The position numbers were made by a program, and so were the translations under genes. The notes beneath the pieces are model-generated. The model made no database searches, was not told the origin of the DNA, and saw only the letters and a list, made by a program, of their open reading frames with translations. A stretch of 10,546 bases of DNA from Actinocrinis sp046724665 (GTDB lineage Bacteria; Actinomycetota; Actinomycetes; Streptomycetales; Catenulisporaceae), in contig JBKOWZ010000286.1 of assembly GCA_046724665.1 (NCBI GenBank), forward strand, positions 1-10,546, in the 5' to 3' direction. This document shows positions 6,228-10,546 of this stretch, piece after piece (the stretch's first letter is position 1; every line of letters begins with the position of its first letter).

Positions 6228-6965
6228 ATGCGATTCACTTCTGAGCAGCGCTTCGACGACGGCGTCCTCGAGCGCGAATTCACTCTCGGCGAGATCCCCG
6301 GCGTCCTGTGGACGCCCGGATCCGCGTCCGCGGCCGCACCGGCACCGCTGATCCTGCTCGGCCACCCCGGCGGACTGCGCAAGATGTACCCCCGGCTGGT
6401 CGCCCGGGCCCGGCACGGCGCGGCGGAGGGCTTCGCCGCGGCCGCCCTCGAGCTGCCCGGGAGCGGTGACCGGCCCCGTTCCGCCGCCGCCGAGGAGGCC
6501 CGCGCCGACCTGCGCCGGGCGGTGCAGGTCGGCGGGCCGGTCGATGACGAGATCGTCGATCGGCTCGTCCTCCCGCTGGTCGAAACCGCGGTCCCGGAAC
6601 TACGCGACGCCCTGGACGTCCTCCTGTCGCTGCCCGAGATCGGCGGCCCGGTCGGCTACGCGGGAGGGGTGATCGCCATCGGCACTCGGCTGGCCGTGGA
6701 CGAGCCGCGCATCGCGGCCGCGGTTCTGTTCGCCGGGAGCTTCGTACCCCGCGCCATGTTCGAGGAGGCCCGGCACGTCACCATTCCGTTGCTGGTCCTG
6801 TTGCAGTGGGACGACGAGGGAAACGACCGGCAGCAGGCCCTTGACCTGTTCGACGCCTTCGGCTCTAAGGAGAAGACGCTGCACGCCAACATGGGCGGGC
6901 ACACCGGTGTCCCGCGGTTCGAGGGAGACGATGGGAATCGGTTCTTCGCCCGGCACCTGAAGTGA
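6228..6965 (+). CDS. Alpha/beta hydrolase family protein, apparent nucleophile Ser replaced by Ala
   Basis: A 245-residue cytoplasmic alpha/beta hydrolase with no signal peptide or membrane segment. HPGG at 46-49 follows the strand LILLG and is the oxyanion-hole region. GYAGG at 143-147 follows the strand-loop PEIGGPV and occupies the nucleophile elbow, where GxSxG is expected; A145 (gcg, 6660-6662) is one base change from a serine codon. D195/D196 (QWDDEGND) and H225 (MGGHTGVP) are in the right places for the acid and the base. Esterase activity is therefore doubtful, unless another residue acts or the fold now binds rather than cleaves. Start ATG at 6228 has gaaagg 7 bases upstream. It lies 195 bases after the ThDP gene with its own leader, so it is probably a separate transcription unit. 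Dienelactone-hydrolase-like ancestry is likely; the substrate is unknown. Confidence 0.85.
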   Translation: MRFTSEQRFDDGVLEREFTLGEIPGVLWTPGSASAAAPAPLILLGHPGGLRKMYPRLVARARHGAAEGFAAAALELPGSGDRPRSAAAEEARADLRRAVQVGGPVDDEIVDRLVLPLVETAVPELRDALDVLLSLPEIGGPVGYAGGVIAIGTRLAVDEPRIAAAVLFAGSFVPRAMFEEARHVTIPLLVLLQWDDEGNDRQQALDLFDAFGSKEKTLHANMGGHTGVPRFEGDDGNRFFARHLK

Positions 6966-7011
6966 GGATGGGCTAGCGCGAGCAGTGCGTGCGAGCGCCG
7001 TCGTGGAGCGT

Positions 7012-7026
7012 GCAGCAGCCTGCTGC
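7012..7026 (+). terminator. Small hairpin after the hydrolase gene
   Basis: gcagcag-c-ctgctgc is a perfect dyad (six-pair stem with a gcc loop in RNA) 46 bases past the hydrolase stop. It lacks a T run and abuts the MITE-like element, so its role as terminator is uncertain. Confidence 0.3.
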
Positions 7027-7190
7027 TAGAGCCTGTTTCGAAAGTAGCGTCGGTTAGGGCGTGGCGTCTGGCGCGTGCGATCGCAAGGCGGAGGCACGCC
7101 CCCATACCGGGGTATGGGGGCGTGCCGACACGCGGCGAGCGTGCGTGACAGGCGACACGACCCCGACGGGACTTTTGAAACAGGCTCTAG
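7026..7190. mobile_element. MITE-like palindromic element, 157 bp plus CTAG flanks
   Basis: The ends are 20-base terminal inverted repeats: ctagagcctgtttcgaaagt (7026-7045) and the complement of 7171-7190, identical except at one position. CTAG at 7026-7029 and 7187-7190 can be read as a 4-bp target duplication, leaving an element at 7030-7186; CTAG fits the YTAR-type target known for IS5 relatives. The inner parts are also partly complementary (for example cgtcgg at 7048-7053 opposite ccgacg), and the middle is a perfect 16-2-16 palindrome at 7093-7126. There is no room for a transposase, so it would need to be moved in trans. It lies between convergent genes. Confidence 0.7.
7093..7126. repeat. 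Perfect 34-base palindromic core of the element
   Basis: Arms ggcacgcccccatacc (7093-7108) and ggtatgggggcgtgcc (7111-7126) around gg. The RNA of either strand would form an extremely stable stem, so it may act as a bidirectional terminator between the converging hydrolase and aminotransferase genes. Confidence 0.75.
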
Positions 7191-7204
7191 TGCCGTGGCA
7201 CTAG
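7187..7204 (-). terminator. Hairpin overlapping the aminotransferase stop codon
   Basis: ctagtgcc-gt-ggcactag is a perfect 8-2-8 dyad. On the minus strand its first arm contains the TAG stop (7203-7201), and the following bases include the modestly U-rich cctgtttc of the MITE end. It may be the native terminator of the aminotransferase transcript. Its distal CTAG is also the MITE's flanking tetranucleotide. Confidence 0.45.
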
Positions 7205-8334
7205 CTTCCGACGTGCGCTCGCACCGCCGCGCGCAGCGCCGTCGCGACGCGCTCGACCTTCTCCATGCTCAGCTCGGCGTGCATCGGGATGGCGAGGTGA
7301 TGCTGGAAGAGGTCCGCTGAAACCGGGCACGACTGCTTCGCCTCGTAGACCGGCTGCAAGTGGCTCGCCCACGTGCCGTGCCCGCACCCGATGCCCTGGG
7401 CACGCAGGTCGGCGGCAACGGCCGCGCGATCCACGCTCGGGTCCAGCTTCACCAGGTACGACTGCCATGCGTGCGTACGGTCCGCCGGCACGTACGGCAG
7501 CGTGATCAGTTCCTCGTCGCCGAGCAGTTCCGCGTATCGCGCCGCGAAGGCGTCGCGGCGCGCCAGCAACTCCTCCATCCGGCCGAACTGGACCTGGAGG
7601 ATCGCGGCCGCGATATCGGAGAGCTTGTAGTTGTAGCCGATCTCGGTGAACACCGGGATCGGCAGCCCGACGATCCGCGCCTGGTCGAAGATGGCCTCGA
7701 TGCCGAACGACGCACGCTTACGCGCCGCCACCGCGAGCTGCGGGTCGGCCGTCAGCAGCGCTCCGCCCTCCCCGCTGCTGATCCCCTTGCGCCCGTGGAA
7801 CGACAGGCACGCCATCGGCGCCAGCGCACCGGCCTGCACACCCTTATACGTCGCCCCCACCGCGCACGCGGCGTCCTCGACGAGGAAGAGCCCGTACCGC
7901 TGGGTGATTTCCGTCAGCTCCGTGTAATCCGCGGGCAGGCCGACCGTGTCCACGGCGATGATGCCCACGGTACGCGGGCCGACCAGGTCCGCCACGGCCT
8001 GCGGATCGACGGTCCCGGTATCGGGGCGCACGTCCGCGAAGACAGGCGTCGCGCCGACGTAGTGCGCCGCATGCCCCGGGGCCGGGAACGAATAGTCGGC
8101 CACGATCACCTCGTCGCCCGGCTTCACGCCGTACGCGAGCAGCGCCAGGTGCAGCGCGCAGCCGCAGTTGGCCAGGGCGACCGCGCCGCCGACGCCGTAC
8201 CGGCTGACCAGTTGTGCCTCCAGCGCCGTGCTCCTCGGGCCCTGACCTGCCGGCCAGCCCGAGGCGAACACCTCCGCGACCGCCGCCAGTTCCTGCTCAC
8301 CCAGGCTCGCATGCACCAGGGGAATCGCGTCCAT
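7201..8334 (-). CDS. DegT/DnrJ/EryC1/StrS family aminotransferase
   Basis: A 377-residue PLP-dependent aminotransferase of the sugar/secondary-metabolite class, which transfers an amino group (usually from Glu or Gln) to a keto-sugar or cyclitol-type ketone. K183 in SFHGRKGISSGEGG is the Schiff-base lysine. D154 (LVEDAACAVGA) is the residue that pairs with the PLP ring nitrogen. The N-terminal FASGWPAGQGPRSTALE segment and the GYNYKLSDIAAAILQVQ segment (about 233-249) are typical of the family, as is length. ATG at 8334 is preferred, with GGAGG 8 bases upstream; the TTG 15 bases earlier overlaps that site. It is the last gene of the minus-strand group, 106 bases after the LLM oxidoreductase. 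With no sugar-nucleotide genes in view, substrate cannot be assigned; a non-sugar ketone is also possible. Confidence 0.92.
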   Translation of the reverse strand: MDAIPLVHASLGEQELAAVAEVFASGWPAGQGPRSTALEAQLVSRYGVGGAVALANCGCALHLALLAYGVKPGDEVIVADYSFPAPGHAAHYVGATPVFADVRPDTGTVDPQAVADLVGPRTVGIIAVDTVGLPADYTELTEITQRYGLFLVEDAACAVGATYKGVQAGALAPMACLSFHGRKGISSGEGGALLTADPQLAVAARKRASFGIEAIFDQARIVGLPIPVFTEIGYNYKLSDIAAAILQVQFGRMEELLARRDAFAARYAELLGDEELITLPYVPADRTHAWQSYLVKLDPSVDRAAVAADLRAQGIGCGHGTWASHLQPVYEAKQSCPVSADLFQHHLAIPMHAELSMEKVERVATALRAAVRAHVGS

Positions 8335-8440
8335 CGTGGCTACCTCCAAGCGTCGTGGCAGTCTTTGCGGCGGATTGGCGCCGGCTTGGCGTGGCGCCGG
8401 TGCGTCTCACGGCACACCGACGCCACCCGGCGCGGGACGA

Positions 8441-9340
8441 TCAGAAGCTCTTCGCCGCCTCGGCGACGGTCTTGAGGGTCTCCCGCTCCAGACCGGTCGG
8501 AAGCATGACGATGACGCGGTCGGCGCCGGCCGCCGCGTAGTTGTCGAGCTGGTCGAGATGGGCGAGGCAGACGCTGATCTCCATCCGCCCGCGGCCGGCC
8601 GCGGCCGTGCGCTCCTGCAACTCCTCGACCTTGGCCTTGAACAGGCCGTTGTCGTCGTGGTGGCCGGGCATCCAGCCGTCGCCGTAGGCGGCGACGCGCT
8701 CGAGCACGGTTCCGGTGTCGCCGCCGATGTGCACGGGCGGCCCCGGGACCTGGACCGGCTTCGGCCAGGAGTGGATGGGGGCGAAGTCCACGAACTTGCC
8801 GTGGTACTCCGCCGCGTCGTTCGTCCAGATCTCCCGGATCGCCGCGATCCGCTCGGCCGCCAGCGACAGCCGCGTGCGGTAGTCGACGCCGTGGTGGGCC
8901 ATCTCCTCGCGGTTCCACGGCGATCCGACGCCGGTGCCGAAGATCACCCGTCCGTTGGACAGCAGGTCGAGGGTGGCGATCTGCTTGGCCAGCCAGATCG
9001 GGTCGCGCTGCACCACCAGGCAGATCCCGGTGGCCAGCCGCACCGTCGAGGTGACGGAGGCCATCGCCGCGAGGGTCAGCAGCTGGTCGCGGTTGCGGTA
9101 GAAGTCGCGGGGCATGTCGCTGGCCCACTGCGACTTGGCCTGTCCGCCCTCGAACAGGTCGTCGCGCTCGGAGAGCTTGACGTTCTTGTCCGTGGCGGCG
9201 AAGGCCACCTGGCGGACCGCCGGCACGTGGCTGTGGTCGGGCACGTAGATCGACTCGAGTCCGAGCCCCTCGACCTCGCGGGCGAGTTCGAGGGGGTCAA
9301 GGCCCTCGTCCGAATTCATGGAGAAAACACCGAACTTCAT
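8441..9340 (-). CDS. LLM-class flavin/F420-dependent oxidoreductase
   Basis: A 299-residue single-domain TIM-barrel protein of the luciferase-like monooxygenase superfamily, a cytoplasmic oxidoreductase using F420 or FMN. Family segments are MKFGVFS at the start, SIYVPDHSHVP (30-40), VRLATGICLVVQRDPIWLAKQIATLD as strand-helix (100-125), GRVIFGTGVGSPWNREEM (130-147), VHIGGDTG (203-210) and DGWMPG (221-226). Residues about 46-84 form a longer and more charged insertion after strand 2 than in most members I know, which may shape the substrate pocket. ATG at 9340 has the purine-rich site aaaggtgagggg just upstream. It lies 85 bases after the CMD-family gene and 106 before the aminotransferase, all on the minus strand. 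The choice of F420 over FMN is inferred from the actinomycete context and cannot be proved here. Confidence 0.9.
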   Translation of the reverse strand: MKFGVFSMNSDEGLDPLELAREVEGLGLESIYVPDHSHVPAVRQVAFAATDKNVKLSERDDLFEGGQAKSQWASDMPRDFYRNRDQLLTLAAMASVTSTVRLATGICLVVQRDPIWLAKQIATLDLLSNGRVIFGTGVGSPWNREEMAHHGVDYRTRLSLAAERIAAIREIWTNDAAEYHGKFVDFAPIHSWPKPVQVPGPPVHIGGDTGTVLERVAAYGDGWMPGHHDDNGLFKAKVEELQERTAAAGRGRMEISVCLAHLDQLDNYAAAGADRVIVMLPTGLERETLKTVAEAAKSF

Positions 9341-9403
9341 CGGCCCCTCACCTTTTCATCAAGGTTCGCATCGATTCATTCCAGGTGCCGGATTCGGCGA
9401 TGG

Positions 9404-9424
9404 ACCGCCGCCGCCGGCGGCGGT
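9404..9424 (-). repeat. Perfect GC palindrome between the CMD and LLM genes
   Basis: A 21-base perfect dyad made of CCG/CGG triplets, bounded by A and T, beginning one base past the TAG of the CMD gene on the minus strand. RNA would form about nine G-C-rich pairs with a 3-base loop. It has no U tract. It may be a partial terminator or an mRNA-stabilising stem that sets different expression of the two genes. Confidence 0.5.
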
Positions 9425-9425
9425 A

Positions 9426-9908
9426 CTACCATTCGTGGACCCAACCGAGCCTGTACTCACCGCCGTAGTGCTTCACGATGCTGTTCATGCGGTTGACGGT
9501 GGCCATGAAGGAGATCAGGCAGACGAGGGCGGCGAGTTGCTCCTCGTCGAAGTGCTCGGCGGCCTTCGCCCAGACCTCGTCGGTGACGCCGCCGTACGGG
9601 TTGTCGGCGACGCGGGTGCCCCGCTCGGCCAGGTCGAGGGCGGCCCGCTCGGCTTCGGTGAAGCAGGTCGCCTCCCACCAGGTCGCGACCATGCCGAGGC
9701 GCAGCGCGGTCTCCCCGAGCTCCGCGGCCTCCTTGATGTGCATGTCAACGCAGTAGCCGCAGCCGTTGATCTGGCTGATCCGCAGCGAGACCAGTTCCAC
9801 GATGGAGATCGGCAACGGCGACTCGGAGATTGCCCGGTACGCGTTGGAGACGCGCTTGAGGAACTTGACGGTGACCGGGTGCTTGTAGATGTCCAAACGC
9901 ATATCCAT
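9426..9908 (-). CDS. Carboxymuconolactone decarboxylase (CMD/AhpD-like) family protein
   Basis: A 160-residue, mostly helical cytoplasmic protein of the AhpD-like branch. The active-site motif is C50-G-Y-C53-x3-H57 within QINGCGYCVDMHIKEA, the thiol pair and histidine expected for peroxidatic or disulfide-reductase chemistry. ETALRLGMVATWWEATCFTEAERAALDLAE follows in the usual order. ATG at 9908 has AGAGGAG about 6 bases upstream, so the 13 additional upstream residues of the open frame are not used. Flanking minus-strand genes are a methyltransferase (157 bases before) and the LLM oxidoreductase (85 after). Many CMD-family proteins in metabolite clusters have unclear roles: protection from peroxide, or a catalytic step on an aromatic intermediate. 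No specific reaction can be assigned. Confidence 0.9.
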   Translation of the reverse strand: MDMRLDIYKHPVTVKFLKRVSNAYRAISESPLPISIVELVSLRISQINGCGYCVDMHIKEAAELGETALRLGMVATWWEATCFTEAERAALDLAERGTRVADNPYGGVTDEVWAKAAEHFDEEQLAALVCLISFMATVNRMNSIVKHYGGEYRLGWVHEW

Positions 9909-10065
9909 AATGCTCTCCTCTGCTCGCGCGCTGGTCGGTGATCGCACCGTCTAACGACACGGTGGCCCGGCATGTTGTGACAGCGGCTGGTGTGACGTGG
10001 AGCACGTCCGCCGGGAGGACGCCGTTTCACAGCGCGATGAGCGCCCGGATCACCGCGGCGTCGGA
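9909..10065 (-). promoter_or_regulatory. Gap between methyltransferase and CMD genes with two dyads
   Basis: No gene. The perfect repeats gacgtg-gag-cacgtc (9994-10008) and caccgt-n8-acggtg (9945-9964) lie here. The first is 58 bases beyond the methyltransferase stop and may be a weak terminator or an operator; the second is in the CMD 5-prime leader. I find no convincing -35/-10 pair. Confidence 0.3.
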
Positions 10066-10546
10066 CTACGCGGCCTTCCTCGCCGACAGGATGCCGGGGA
10101 TCGGGATGACGTCCGGCGGGATCTCGGCCGGGTTCTTGGTGACGGCCATGGTCACCTCGAACCCGCACTCCTCGAGCCAGCGCCGGTAGGTGGACAGCTT
10201 CTGCCCGCCGCCCTGGCCCATGGTCCCGCCGAGGAAGAACGCGGGGAAGAAGTCGACGTTGTAGTTGTCAGCGTCCTGTATCTGTTCCGGATACACCGGC
10301 ACCAGGATGTGCAACTGCCCGCCGGGATTGAGCGCCTCGCGGACGCCCGCGAGGATCGCGGACACCTCGGCCTTGTCCCACATGTCCAGGAAGTGCTTGA
10401 TGAGGACGATGTCGAAGCCCTTGGGGACGTGGTCGAAGACGTCGCCGCCGATGAACGAGCAGTGCTCGGCCACACCGTGCGCCTGGAAGTTCTCCAGGCA
10501 CTCACGCTCCTTCTCCGGCAGGTCGAACGTGGTGACCCGCAGCCCC
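10066..10546 (-). CDS. SAM-dependent methyltransferase, O-methyltransferase-type fold (C-terminal part)
   Basis: The gene runs off the right edge; its last 159 residues are visible, stop TAG at 10066-10068. The fragment is the Rossmann-like catalytic domain of the methyltransf_2 class: FDLP at fragment residues 7-10 (the acidic residue that binds the SAM ribose), GGDVF (33-37), the strand FDIVLIKHFLDMWD (44-57), ALNPGGQLHILVPV (71-84) and YRRWLEECGFEVTMAVTK (120-137). In classical O-methyltransferases of this class the catalytic base is the His of an LHDW-like motif. Here the segment reads FLDMWD, with Asp at the expected His position, so the acceptor atom or mechanism may differ; C- or N-methylation is conceivable. 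The N-terminal dimerisation domain lies outside the window. It is the most upstream visible member of the minus-strand group. Confidence 0.87.
   Translation of the reverse strand, partial: GLRVTTFDLPEKERECLENFQAHGVAEHCSFIGGDVFDHVPKGFDIVLIKHFLDMWDKAEVSAILAGVREALNPGGQLHILVPVYPEQIQDADNYNVDFFPAFFLGGTMGQGGGQKLSTYRRWLEECGFEVTMAVTKNPAEIPPDVIPIPGILSARKAA

Noticed and set aside
5999..6244. 81-codon plus-strand frame across the end of the ThDP gene and the leader
   Set aside because: No ribosome site, biased composition, overlaps the leader elements and the hydrolase start.
8373..8404. gattggcgccgg and ggcgccggtgcg, both also present at 2035-2050, as a shared operator
   Set aside because: Several 12-base matches are expected by chance in a high-GC window this size, and ggcgcc is common here.
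7360..8475. 371-codon open frame on the plus strand opposite the aminotransferase
   Set aside because: Antisense shadow with Arg/Val/Asp-biased composition; the minus-strand frame has all family motifs.
8336..9496. 386-codon open frame on the plus strand opposite the LLM oxidoreductase
   Set aside because: Antisense shadow without recognisable motifs; it also crosses two real gene boundaries.
9318..9941. 207-codon open frame opposite the CMD gene
   Set aside because: Antisense shadow; the CGYC motif and ribosome site are on the other strand.
1..10546. tRNA, rRNA, CRISPR array or transposase gene
   Set aside because: None of the expected repeat spacing, cloverleaf arms or protein motifs was seen.

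Overview
The window reads as chromosomal DNA of a high-GC actinomycete. The signs are strong G/C bias at third codon positions, TTG and GTG starts, GGAGG-type ribosome binding sites, an F420/luciferase-like oxidoreductase, a membrane-anchored HTH protein and a single TTA codon. A Streptomyces-like or related genus is likely, but the sequence alone does not fix it. No rRNA, tRNA, CRISPR array or complete transposase is visible.

Left part (1-3399). A lipoprotein of the family 5 (peptide/nickel-type) ABC substrate-binding class is on the minus strand (118-1926). It is divergent from an HTH protein with one transmembrane helix and an extracytoplasmic tail (2266-3399). The 339-base region between them holds several perfect inverted repeats and a good actinobacterial promoter for the HTH gene, with a small palindrome overlapping its -10. 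The transporter's permease and ATPase genes are not in the window; they may lie beyond its left edge.

Middle part (3400-7200). A two-gene plus-strand operon encodes a metal-dependent cyclase-family hydrolase (3598-4371) and a thiamine-diphosphate enzyme (4368-6032). Their stop and start overlap in TTGA, so they are probably translationally coupled and catalyse consecutive steps. A ring-opening amidohydrolase followed by an aryl-2-oxoacid decarboxylase (an isatin-type route) is one testable reading. Next comes a regulated-looking leader: promoter, near-perfect Shine-Dalgarno, 16-codon mini-ORF and hairpin. It precedes an alpha/beta hydrolase (6228-6965) whose nucleophile-elbow serine appears to be alanine. 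A 157-base palindromic MITE-like element flanked by CTAG (7026-7190) fills the convergent gap that follows.

Right part (7201-10546). Four minus-strand genes run right to left: a truncated SAM methyltransferase (O-methyltransferase fold), an AhpD/CMD-family protein, an LLM-class flavin/F420 oxidoreductase and a DegT/DnrJ/EryC1/StrS aminotransferase. Together they look like tailoring genes of a specialised-metabolite cluster continuing past the right edge. Intercistronic gaps of 85-157 bases, one with a perfect GC palindrome, mean a single transcript is plausible but not certain.
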